From: Leisingera sp. M658
GTDB taxonomy: Bacteria; Pseudomonadota; Alphaproteobacteria; Rhodobacterales; Rhodobacteraceae
DNA: 64,000 bases
NCBI RefSeq assembly: GCF_025144145.1
Contig: NZ_CP083546.1
Span: forward strand, 2,992,501 to 3,056,500
Direction of reading: 5' to 3'
Shown here: piece after piece, positions 23,973-32,143 of the stretch
Layout of the letters: each line of letters opens with the position of its first letter
Numbering within the stretch: the first letter of the stretch is position 1
Position numbers and translations under genes: made by a program
The notes under the pieces: generated by a model
What the model saw: the letters and a program-made list of their open reading frames with translations, nothing else
Database searches by the model: none
Told to the model about the DNA's origin: nothing

Positions 23973-25202
23973 ATGAGCAGCGGAATGCCGCAAACAGACA
24001 CACCTGCGATTGTTGCCTGCACGATCAGCCGGGACGTGCAGAATTTCGACCTCCTTATCGAAGACATGGAAGCCGTCCTGGGAGAGGCCTGGGGCGATCT
24101 GGGCTTTACCGAAGCGCTGGCTTTCTTTGGCCAGGCCGAAGCAGAGCCGCTGCAGTTTGTGGCCCTGGCCATCGACAGCGCCGATGAGGGCGATCTGCCG
24201 CTGATGGGAGAGATTATCAGCCAGGCGAAGTCGCGCGGCATCAAGGTGATCCTGATCGCCGAGGACGTGACCCCGGCGGCACTGCATACGCTGCTGCGCC
24301 AGGGCGCGGACGAATTTGTGCCCTACCCGCTGCCGGAACAGGAACTGCAGGCTGCCATCGAACGGCTGCAGGCGCCGGAACCGGAGGTTGCGCAGAACCC
24401 GCATCAGCTGCAGTCCGGCAGCCAGCGCGAAGGCGCGGTGATCGTCTGCCACGGGCTGGCAGGCGGCACCGGATCGACCACCATGGCTGTCAACCTGGCC
24501 TGGGAGCTTGCAGCGCTCAGCGAACATGACGAGCCCAGCGTGTGCCTGCTGGATCTGGATCTGCAGCACGGTTCGGTCTCGACCTACCTTGACCTGCCCC
24601 GCCGCGAGGTGGTGATGGAAATGCTCAGCGAAACTGAAAGCATGGACGCGGATCTGTTTGGCCAGGCGCTGCTGCCGTTTCAGGAAAAGCTGCAGGTTCT
24701 GACGGCTCCGTCAGAACTGGTGCCGCTGGATCTGCTGTCGCCCGAGGATATCACACGGGTGATCGGGATGGCGCGCAGCCACTTCGACTTTGTTGTCGTC
24801 GACATGCCCCATACGCTGGTGCAATGGTCTGAAACCGTTCTGAATATGGCGCATGTTTACTTCGCGATGATCGAACTGGACATGCGTTCGGCACAGAACG
24901 CGCTGCGCATGAAGCGGGCGCTGCAGTCCGAAGACCTGCCGTTCGAAAAACTGCGCTTTGCCCTGAACCGGGCACCGAAGTTCACCGATCTTGCCGGTAA
25001 AAGCCGGGTCAAACGGATGGCCGAATCCCTAAGCATCTCCATCGACCTGCAGCTGCCCGATGGCGGCAAGCAGGTTCTGCAGAGCTGCGACCACGGGCTG
25101 CCGCTGGCCGTTTCGGCAGCGAAGAATCCCTTGCGCAAAGAAATCGCCAAGCTTGCAGCCTCGCTGCACGCATTAGGCCGAAGTGAAGCCGAAGCCGCCT
25201 AA
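23973..25202 (+). CDS. cpaE: Pilus assembly ATPase-like protein CpaE/TadZ
   Basis: A 409-residue protein with an N-terminal receiver-like domain (about 10-125) and a MinD/ParA-type domain (about 145-370) that localises the pilus machine. The Walker A region reads LAGGTGSTTMAVNLA, with Ser/Thr where P-loop lysine is expected, so ATP turnover is doubtful. LLDLDLQHG and FVVVDMPHT match the other switch regions. This deviant loop is seen in other CpaE proteins. The start is the third of three close ATGs, because AAGGA then sits eight bases upstream. Confidence 0.93.
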   Translation: MSSGMPQTDTPAIVACTISRDVQNFDLLIEDMEAVLGEAWGDLGFTEALAFFGQAEAEPLQFVALAIDSADEGDLPLMGEIISQAKSRGIKVILIAEDVTPAALHTLLRQGADEFVPYPLPEQELQAAIERLQAPEPEVAQNPHQLQSGSQREGAVIVCHGLAGGTGSTTMAVNLAWELAALSEHDEPSVCLLDLDLQHGSVSTYLDLPRREVVMEMLSETESMDADLFGQALLPFQEKLQVLTAPSELVPLDLLSPEDITRVIGMARSHFDFVVVDMPHTLVQWSETVLNMAHVYFAMIELDMRSAQNALRMKRALQSEDLPFEKLRFALNRAPKFTDLAGKSRVKRMAESLSISIDLQLPDGGKQVLQSCDHGLPLAVSAAKNPLRKEIAKLAASLHALGRSEAEAA

Positions 25203-25225
25203 GCGGCTGAACCGGGGGTGAGTTG

Positions 25226-26662
25226 ATGTTTTCCAAGTACAAAAAGCAAGCGGCCAAACCTGCCGCGCCTGCGTCTGAGCCGGTTGCGGTCGCGGCGGCT
25301 GCTGCCGCGCCAGCTGCCAGTCTGCGGCGGCCGGTCCAGCGCAAAGCCGCCGAGGCGCAGCCGATGGATAAGGATCGCAAGCGCAAGGAGCGTTTGGGCG
25401 AGATTAAGATCCAGTTGCACCGGGAGCTTTTGGAGAACCTGAACCTGGCCGCGCTGGAACGCGCAGGCGAGGCAGAGCTGCGATCTGAGATCGCCACGAT
25501 TGCAACCGAGATTCTGGCGGAAAAAGGCATTGTCCTGAACCGCGAGGACCGCCAGCAGCTGAACAAGGAGCTGTATGACGAGGTCACCGGCCTTGGCCCG
25601 CTTGAGGCGCTGCTGCAGGACGACACGGTCAGCGATATCCTGGTGAACGGCCCGCAGCAGATCTTTATTGAACGTGATGGCAAACTGCAGATCAGCGACA
25701 TCACCTTCAAGGATGAGAAGCATCTGATGCGGATCATCGACAAGATCGTCTCGGCCGTGGGCCGCCGTGTTGATGAAAGCAACCCCTATGTGGACGCCCG
25801 CCTCGCCGATGGCTCGCGTTTCAACGCGATGGTGCCGCCGGTTGCGGTGGATGGCTCGCTGGTGTCGATCCGGAAATTCAAAAAAGACAAGCTGGGCATC
25901 GACGATCTGGTGAATTTCGGCGCCTTCACCGAGGAGATGGCCGCCTTTCTGCAGGCCGCAGTTTCGACCCGGCTGAATGTCATCGTCTCGGGCGGAACCG
26001 GTTCGGGTAAAACCACCACGCTGAACGCGCTGTCCAGCTTCATCGACAATTCCGAGCGGATCCTGACGATCGAGGATACCGCGGAACTGCAGCTGCAGCA
26101 GACCCATGTGGGACGGATGGAAAGCCGCCCGCCCAATGTTGAAGGCAAGGGCGAAGTCTCCCCTCGCGACTGTCTGAAGAACGCTCTGCGGATGCGCCCT
26201 GACCGCATCATCGTCGGCGAGACCCGCGGCGAGGAAGTCATCGACATGCTGCAGGCGATGAATACCGGCCATGACGGCTCGATGACCACGATCCATGCCA
26301 ACTCGGCCCGCGACGGGATTTCACGCCTGGAAAACATGATTGCGATGGCAGGTATTGAAATGCCGCTCAAAGCGGTGCGCAGCCAGATCTCCTCGGCTGT
26401 GAACCTCATTGTGCAAGCCTCGCGTCTGCAGGACGGTTCCCGCCGGATGACCTCCATCACCGAAATCACCGGCATGGAGGGCGACGTGATCTCGATGCAG
26501 GAAATCTTCCGCTTCCAGCGGGTCGGGCTGACCCCGGACAACAAGATCATCGGTCATTTCACCGCCACCGGGGTGCGCAGCCATTACTCTGAGCGCTTCC
26601 GCCTTTGGGGCTTTGATCTGCCGCCGTCGATCTATGAACCCACCGTGATGGAGGCACGCTGA
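25226..26662 (+). CDS. cpaF: Pilus assembly ATPase CpaF/TadA
   Basis: A 478-residue secretion ATPase of the VirB11/GspE superfamily that powers Flp pilus extension. An Ala/Pro-rich N-terminus (about 8-45) is followed by an N-terminal domain and the RecA-like core. Walker A GGTGSGKTTT starts at residue 256, the Asp box has TIEDTAELQLQQ, Walker B is RPDRIIVGETRG, and the His box contains GHDGSMTTIHANS. The stop overlaps the tadB start (TGATG). Confidence 0.97.
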   Translation: MFSKYKKQAAKPAAPASEPVAVAAAAAAPAASLRRPVQRKAAEAQPMDKDRKRKERLGEIKIQLHRELLENLNLAALERAGEAELRSEIATIATEILAEKGIVLNREDRQQLNKELYDEVTGLGPLEALLQDDTVSDILVNGPQQIFIERDGKLQISDITFKDEKHLMRIIDKIVSAVGRRVDESNPYVDARLADGSRFNAMVPPVAVDGSLVSIRKFKKDKLGIDDLVNFGAFTEEMAAFLQAAVSTRLNVIVSGGTGSGKTTTLNALSSFIDNSERILTIEDTAELQLQQTHVGRMESRPPNVEGKGEVSPRDCLKNALRMRPDRIIVGETRGEEVIDMLQAMNTGHDGSMTTIHANSARDGISRLENMIAMAGIEMPLKAVRSQISSAVNLIVQASRLQDGSRRMTSITEITGMEGDVISMQEIFRFQRVGLTPDNKIIGHFTATGVRSHYSERFRLWGFDLPPSIYEPTVMEAR

Positions 26663-27630
26663 TGCAACTGAGTGCCGAACCGCTTATCTACGGCTTGATC
26701 TTCTTCGGGGTGCTGGCCCTGGTCGAAGGCCTGTATCTGTTCACTTTCGGCAAATCCATCAGCCTCAACAGCAAGGTAAACCGCCGGCTGGAGATGATGG
26801 AGAAGGGCGGCAACCGCGAACAGGTGCTGGAGCAGCTGCGCAAGGAGCTGGGCCAGCACGCCAAATCGCAGTCTATCCCGCTCTATTCACTGCTGTCGGA
26901 ACGGGCGCAGAAAGCGGCGATTGCCTTTTCGCCCAAGCAGCTGATCCTGATCATGGCCGCACTTGCTGCCGTTGCCTTTGCCGGCCTCAGCATCGGTACT
27001 TCGGCCCCCCTGCCCGTCCGGATCCTGGGATCCGTCATCATTGGCGTTGGCGCGGTGTTCTTCTGGGTCAACAAGAAAGCCGCCAAGCGGATGGCCATGA
27101 TCGAAGAACAGCTGCCGGATGCGGTGGAACTGATGGTGCGCAGCTTGCGCGTCGGCCATCCGTTCACCTCGGCTGTGCAGATCGTCGCAAATGAGGTTGA
27201 AGACCCCCTGGCGACCGAGTTCGGCATCATCTCAGATGAATGCGCTTATGGCCGCGATGTCGGTGAATCGCTCAAGGAAATGGCGGAACGGCTGGACATG
27301 CAGGACATGCGATTTCTGGCTGTTGCCGTCACTATCCAGCAGCAATCGGGCGGCAACCTGGCCGAAGTTCTGGCCGGCCTGGCCAAGGTGATCCGCGCCC
27401 GCTTCCGGCTGTTCCGCAGGGTCAAGGCGATCACCGCCGAGGCGCAGTGGTCGGGCAAATTCCTGTCGGGTTTCCCGTTGTTCTGCCTGATCGGGATCCT
27501 GGTCAAGGATCCCAATTATTATGACGGCGTGCTGGACCATCCCTGGTTCATCCCCGCCTGTTTTGCGGTGGGTGTGATGCTGACTGCCAACCTGATCGTC
27601 ATGCGCGTGCTGACCAACATCAAAGTGTAA
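26662..27630 (+). CDS. tadB: Flp pilus inner-membrane platform protein TadB
   Basis: A 322-residue T2SS-F domain membrane protein. There are helices near the N-terminus (about 7-25), a pair at about 92-135, the cytoplasmic F domain (about 155-280, with EEQLPDAVELMVRSLRVGHPF split across the domain start), and two C-terminal helices (about 265-320). With TadC it forms the platform on which CpaF acts. Translation is coupled to cpaF by a one-base overlap. Confidence 0.95.
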   Translation: MQLSAEPLIYGLIFFGVLALVEGLYLFTFGKSISLNSKVNRRLEMMEKGGNREQVLEQLRKELGQHAKSQSIPLYSLLSERAQKAAIAFSPKQLILIMAALAAVAFAGLSIGTSAPLPVRILGSVIIGVGAVFFWVNKKAAKRMAMIEEQLPDAVELMVRSLRVGHPFTSAVQIVANEVEDPLATEFGIISDECAYGRDVGESLKEMAERLDMQDMRFLAVAVTIQQQSGGNLAEVLAGLAKVIRARFRLFRRVKAITAEAQWSGKFLSGFPLFCLIGILVKDPNYYDGVLDHPWFIPACFAVGVMLTANLIVMRVLTNIKV

Positions 27631-27640
27631 GGAGGGGACC

Positions 27641-28612
27641 GTGGAATTTCTGACCGGAATAAACGATTACCTGACATCGCAATTCGGCGAGTTCGGCCCG
27701 CTCCTGGCGCTTGGCATTGCCGGGCTGTTCATGATCCTGCTGGCGGTTCCGCTGCTGCTGAACCAGCCCGAAGATCCGCTGAAGAAGCTGCAAAAGAACA
27801 TGGCGCCCGAAACCCGGAACAAACCGCAAAAACAGCGGTTGCGCCAGGCCGACCGCAACGAGCAGCTGCAAAAATTCGCAGGTTTTCTGGAACCGCAGAA
27901 CGAAGACGAACTGTCAGCGATGGAACTGAAGCTGCGCCAGGCGGGGTATCACTCCAAGGATTCGGTGCGCCTGTTCCATTTCCTGCAGTTTGCTCTTGGC
28001 ATCCTGGGCCTCGTGGCCGGGCTGTTCTTTGTCTACGTGCTGAAGGCCGATATCGATTATGACAGCCAGCAAATGGCGATCCGCATCATCGGGCCTGGCG
28101 CGGCCGGCTATTTGCTGCCGAAATACTGGATCACCCGCCGGATTGAAGAGCGCAAGCAAAAGATCACCGAAGGCTTCCCGGATGCGCTGGACATGATGCT
28201 GGTCTGTGTCGAAGCCGGCCAGTCGCTGGACCAGGCGATTGTCCGCGTTGCCAAGGAGCTCCACGCCTCTTTCCCGGATCTGGCGGAAGAATTCGAAGTT
28301 GTCGCGCAAGAGATGAAGGCAGGCAAGGAAAAGGACAAGGTCCTGCGGGACATGGCCACCCGCTGCGGGGTGCAGGATGTCTCTTCCTTTGTGACCGTGA
28401 TGATCCAGTCCGCCAGCTTCGGCACCTCGATCGCGGACGCCTTGCGGGTTTATGCCGGGGAAATGCGCGACAAGCGTGTGATGCGCGCAGAAGAGGCCGC
28501 AAACAAGTTGCCCGTAAAGATGACCCTTGCCACAATGGGCCTGACAGTCCCGCCGCTGCTGATCATTCTGGTCGGCCCGTCGGTGCAGGGCATCATGAAC
28601 ATGGGCAACTGA
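27641..28612 (+). CDS. tadC: Flp pilus inner-membrane platform protein TadC
   Basis: A 323-residue T2SS-F domain protein, paired with TadB. It starts at GTG 27641, directly after a very strong GGAGGGGACC ribosome site and 11 bases past the tadB stop; no ATG fits. Membrane helices lie at about 20-40, 105-150 and 295-318, and the F domain at about 180-305 includes EGFPDALDMMLVCVEAGQSL and the SFGTSIADALRVYA repeat half. Confidence 0.94.
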   Translation: MEFLTGINDYLTSQFGEFGPLLALGIAGLFMILLAVPLLLNQPEDPLKKLQKNMAPETRNKPQKQRLRQADRNEQLQKFAGFLEPQNEDELSAMELKLRQAGYHSKDSVRLFHFLQFALGILGLVAGLFFVYVLKADIDYDSQQMAIRIIGPGAAGYLLPKYWITRRIEERKQKITEGFPDALDMMLVCVEAGQSLDQAIVRVAKELHASFPDLAEEFEVVAQEMKAGKEKDKVLRDMATRCGVQDVSSFVTVMIQSASFGTSIADALRVYAGEMRDKRVMRAEEAANKLPVKMTLATMGLTVPPLLIILVGPSVQGIMNMGN

Positions 28613-28623
28613 GGCAACCGAAC

Positions 28624-29214
28624 ATGAACTCATCAGGACGGGCCGGGCCGGGCCGTCCCTTCCGTGCTATTGCCGCCGCCAGCGTTGTTGCGCTGGCGGC
28701 GGCCTGCGCGCCGGGCGGGCTGAAACAGGACAAGGGCAGCCCTTGGGCGCCAAGCGGCAATCACCGCCAGCAGGCCGAGGACGGGCTGGTGGTCGGCCAC
28801 CGGCTGATGGCAGCGGGCCAGCATGAACTGGCACTGGACGCCTTCACCCGCGCTGCCCTTGACCACGGGCTGACGCCAGAGGTTCTGTCCGGCATGGGCA
28901 GTGCCAAACTGGGCCTCAGGCGGCTTGGCCAGGCAGAAGATCTGCTGCGCCAGGCGGTGGATGCGGACGGCACCTGGCCGGAACCGATGAACAACCTGGG
29001 CGTCGTGCTGATGGAGCGCGGCAAAACCGCCGAAGCGGTGCAGGTGTTCCAGCGCGCCTATGCGCTTGACAATGGCGAAAGTGACGCAATCCGCGATAAT
29101 TTACGCCTTGCTCTCGCAAAGCTTGAAAATCCTGCGCATACTGACCCTCAAAATCAAGATTATAAATTGGTGCGGCAAGGCGGCGGCAGCTACCTGATAA
29201 GCCAAGCACCATGA
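28624..29214 (+). CDS. TadD-like tetratricopeptide lipoprotein 1
   Basis: A 196-residue protein with a signal ending ALAAAC (lipidated Cys near residue 28), a short linker and three or so TPR units (about 55-165: GHRLMAAGQHELALDAFTRA, GMGSAKLGLRRLGQAEDLLR, NNLGVVLMERGKTAEAVQVF). TadD-type lipoproteins help place or assemble the secretin. It begins 11 bases after tadC and so is in the same operon. Confidence 0.9.
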   Translation: MNSSGRAGPGRPFRAIAAASVVALAAACAPGGLKQDKGSPWAPSGNHRQQAEDGLVVGHRLMAAGQHELALDAFTRAALDHGLTPEVLSGMGSAKLGLRRLGQAEDLLRQAVDADGTWPEPMNNLGVVLMERGKTAEAVQVFQRAYALDNGESDAIRDNLRLALAKLENPAHTDPQNQDYKLVRQGGGSYLISQAP

Positions 29215-29244
29215 CAGAGGCAGAGCAGTAAAAAGGACGCACCA

Positions 29245-30093
29245 ATGCGCCAGCAGTATTTCCTATCCGCTTCTCTGGCAGGGGCGCTGCTTTTGTCGGC
29301 CTGCGCAGAGAAAGCCGATGAAACCGTGGAACGGGCTTTTCAGGAAGTGAATGTCATCGACGAGAGCAATCTGAATGACGTCATGCTCTCGGTCGCCGAC
29401 CCGAACGAGGCGGTTGCCCATTTCCAGCGGACGCTGAAGAGCAGCCCGGACCGGATTGAACTGCAACGCGGGCTGGCCTATTCGCTGATCCGCGCCAAGC
29501 GCACCACGGAAGGCACCACCGCCTGGAAAAAAGTTGTCTCGATGAAGGGCGCCACAAGCGAGGATCATGTTCAGCTGGCAGGCGCGCTTGTGCGCAGCGG
29601 CGAATGGGACGCGGCCAAGGCAGAACTGGACAGGGTTCCCCCAACCCATGAGACCTATGAGCGCTACCGCCTGGAGGCAGTTGTGGCTGATGCCGCCAAA
29701 GATTGGAAACGCGCCGACAGCTTTTATGAAATTGCAGTGGGTTTGACGACAAAACCAGCGAAAGTGATGAACAATTGGGGCTATTCCAAGCTGACCCGCG
29801 GCGATTTCGCCGGCTCTGAGCGGTTGTTCGGCGAAGCAATCCGTCAGGATCAACGCCTGTTCACAGCCAAGAACAACCTGGTTCTGGCCCGCGGCGCGCA
29901 ACGCAATTACACCCTGCCGGTGATCCCGATGGATCAGACTGAACGCGCATTGCTGCTGCACACGCTGGCGCTGTCGGCAGTCAAGCAAGGCGACGTCAAG
30001 ACCGGCGAGAATCTGCTGCGCGAAGCAATTGACACCCACCCGCAGCACTTTGAGGAAGCCTCGCGCTCGCTGGCGGCCCTGGAGAACGGCTGA
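29245..30093 (+). CDS. TadD-like tetratricopeptide lipoprotein 2
   Basis: A 282-residue predicted lipoprotein (lipobox LLLSAC, Cys20) with TPR-like helical repeats over about 50-280, such as EAVAHFQRTLKSSPDRIELQ and VMNNWGYSKLTRGDFAGSER. It follows the first TPR lipoprotein by 30 bases and precedes the peptidase gene by three. Two successive TPR lipoproteins are usual for alphaproteobacterial tad loci. A partnership with the secretin is inferred from position. Confidence 0.9.
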   Translation: MRQQYFLSASLAGALLLSACAEKADETVERAFQEVNVIDESNLNDVMLSVADPNEAVAHFQRTLKSSPDRIELQRGLAYSLIRAKRTTEGTTAWKKVVSMKGATSEDHVQLAGALVRSGEWDAAKAELDRVPPTHETYERYRLEAVVADAAKDWKRADSFYEIAVGLTTKPAKVMNNWGYSKLTRGDFAGSERLFGEAIRQDQRLFTAKNNLVLARGAQRNYTLPVIPMDQTERALLLHTLALSAVKQGDVKTGENLLREAIDTHPQHFEEASRSLAALENG

Positions 30094-30096
30094 TCC

Positions 30097-30594
30097 ATGC
30101 AGTTCCCGGCCCATGCTGCCCTGTGGTTCCTTCCCTTTGTTCTGCCACTGTGCTACACAGTCGCGCTGACGGATCTGCGCGGCATGCGCATTCCCAACTG
30201 GGCCGTCGATTTGCTAGCCGTGATCTATGTGGTTGCAGGAGCGGTGCTGATGCCAAGCTGGGCGGACTACGGCTGGCATCTGCTGCACCTGCCGGTCGGC
30301 ATCGGCCTGGGCTACTTGTTCTATGCAGCCGGTGCTGTCGGCGCGGGCGACGCCAAATTTGCAGGCGCCGCCGCCCCCTTCTTTGCGCTTGGCGACCTGC
30401 GGCTGTTGATGATCATCTTTGCGGCCACCCTGCTGGCGGGTTTCACCGCCCACCGGATCGCCAAATACACCCCCCTGCGCCGGCTGGCGCCGCAATGGCA
30501 AAGCTGGGACACCGGCAAAAGCTTCCCGATGGGCCTGTGCCTGGGCGGCACCCTGGCCCTCTACCTGGTGCTGGCAGCGCGCTTTGGCAGCTGA
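30097..30594 (+). CDS. cpaA: Flp prepilin peptidase (CpaA/TadV type)
   Basis: A 165-residue polytopic A24 aspartic peptidase that cuts the pilin leader. Both catalytic aspartates are present: Asp26 in ALTDLRGMRIPN and Asp85 in GxGD (AVGAGDAKFAGA). It lacks the N-terminal methylase domain of type IVa enzymes, as expected for TadV/CpaA. In many species cpaA stands near the pilin gene; here it ends the machine operon. Confidence 0.94.
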   Translation: MQFPAHAALWFLPFVLPLCYTVALTDLRGMRIPNWAVDLLAVIYVVAGAVLMPSWADYGWHLLHLPVGIGLGYLFYAAGAVGAGDAKFAGAAAPFFALGDLRLLMIIFAATLLAGFTAHRIAKYTPLRRLAPQWQSWDTGKSFPMGLCLGGTLALYLVLAARFGS

Positions 30595-30745
30595 CTGCAT
30601 CCGCTGCAAAAACTTCGCTGGAAATCCGCCGCCTCCGCGGAATTGCTGCAGCTCTGCCCCGCTGTTGCCACAGTCCTGAATAGTCTGTTTCCTTGAACGC
30701 CCCGGCTGCCGGGGCACGGATCCGATCTTAGGGACAGGTACCGCC

Positions 30746-32053
30746 ATGAACATGCAGAACCTCACCGTGATGGCCCCGCCCGCCCCCAAAGGGCTGGCGC
30801 AGATGCAGCTGCCGCTGGTGATGATGCGGGACATCCTGCTGAAGACCATCTTCCGCAAAAACGTCGAGAACGTCACGGAAATCGCCGAGGCAATCTGCCT
30901 GCCCGGCGCCGTCACCCAGGAACTGGTGGATATCGCCCGCGAGCAAAAGCTGCTGGAGGCCACCGGCACGCTCAACGCCAACAGCGGCAACGAAATGGGC
31001 TACCAGCTGACCGATGCGGGTAAATCGCGGGCGCTGGATGCGCTCAGCCAGTCGGAGTACTTCGGCGCCATGCCGGTGCCGCTGGACGTCTACCGCGCGC
31101 AGGTGAAACGCCAGTCGATCCGCAACATCCAAGTGTCCCGCGACCAGCTGACCAATGCCATGGGGCATCTGATCCTGCCAAACAGCCTGCTGGACCACCT
31201 TGGCCCGGCCGTCAGCGCGGGCCGCTCAATCCTGATGTACGGCCCGCCGGGCAACGGCAAGTCTTCAATTTCCAACGGCATCCGCGACGCCTTGGGGGAT
31301 CACGTCTATGTGCCGCGCGCCATTGAATATTCGGGCCAGGTGATCACGGTCTATGACCCGATTGTCCACACCGAAGTGGAGCAGGAACCGGAAGACCCCA
31401 ACGCCCTGCGCCGCCGCCGCCGTTTCGACGAACGCTATGTCATGTGCCAGCGCCCCACCGTGATCACCGGGGGCGAGCTGTCGCTGGACATGCTGGATCT
31501 GGTCTATAACCCGACCGCGCGCACCTATCAGGCACCTTTGCAGCTGAAATCCACCGGCGGCATCTTCATCGTCGACGACCTTGGCCGCCAGGCGGAACCA
31601 CCGCAGTCGCTGGTCAACCGCTGGATTGTGCCGCTGGAGGAAAGCAAGGACATCCTGGCATTGCAGTCAGGTGAGAAGTTCGAAGTGCCCTTTGACACGC
31701 TGGTGATCTTCTCCACCAACTTCCACCCGAACAAGATTTTTGACCAAGCCGCCCTGCGCCGGATCTTTTTCAAGATCAAAATCGACGGCCCGAACCAGGA
31801 AAATTACCTCAAGATCTTTGCCATGGTGGCCCGCAAGAAAGGCATGCCGCTGGACGAAGGCGCATTGGTGCACCTGCTGAAAAAGAAATACCCGTCGATC
31901 GATAACGTCTATGCGAACTACCAGCCGGTGTTTCTGATCGACCAGATCATCGCGATCTGCGAATTTGAGGGCATCCCCTATCAGATGTCCCCCGAGCTGA
32001 TCGACCGCGCCTGGGCTAACATGTTCGTCAAGGACGAAGATATCGTGAAGTGA
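30746..32053 (+). CDS. AAA-type ATPase at the end of the tad locus, function unknown
   Basis: A 435-residue P-loop protein with Walker A GPPGNGKSS (166-174), Walker B IFIVDDLGR (273-281), a sensor-like IFSTNFHP (321-328) and a following LRRIFFKIK arginine segment. The N-terminal 130 residues look like a winged helix (NVTEIAEAICLPGAVTQELV). An Arg-rich insertion (LRRRRRFDER) lies at 221-230. There is no signal or membrane helix. A gene like this often follows tad genes in Rhodobacterales, but its role is not known. It starts 151 bases after cpaA behind AGGGACAGG, so it may have its own promoter. Confidence 0.85.
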   Translation: MNMQNLTVMAPPAPKGLAQMQLPLVMMRDILLKTIFRKNVENVTEIAEAICLPGAVTQELVDIAREQKLLEATGTLNANSGNEMGYQLTDAGKSRALDALSQSEYFGAMPVPLDVYRAQVKRQSIRNIQVSRDQLTNAMGHLILPNSLLDHLGPAVSAGRSILMYGPPGNGKSSISNGIRDALGDHVYVPRAIEYSGQVITVYDPIVHTEVEQEPEDPNALRRRRRFDERYVMCQRPTVITGGELSLDMLDLVYNPTARTYQAPLQLKSTGGIFIVDDLGRQAEPPQSLVNRWIVPLEESKDILALQSGEKFEVPFDTLVIFSTNFHPNKIFDQAALRRIFFKIKIDGPNQENYLKIFAMVARKKGMPLDEGALVHLLKKKYPSIDNVYANYQPVFLIDQIIAICEFEGIPYQMSPELIDRAWANMFVKDEDIVK

Positions 32054-32076
32054 TCCCCGCCGGCAGACAGGCGGCA

Positions 32077-32121
32077 GCAAGAGTTTTCGAAAACTCTTGC
32101 AAAACTTTTCGAAAAGTTTTT
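32077..32121 (+). terminator. Double palindrome after the AAA ATPase gene
   Basis: Two perfect palindromes abut: a 24-nt one (32077-32100, half site GCAAGAGTTTTC) and a 20-nt one (32101-32120, half site AAAACTTTTC), followed by T. Both share the core TTTCGAAAA. They sit 24 bases after the ATPase stop and 23 before the helicase start. As RNA either can fold with a UUCGAA-type loop, so they probably end transcription, perhaps in tandem. Confidence 0.65.
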
Positions 32122-32143
32122 GGCCTTCCCCTAAAAGAAAGGG

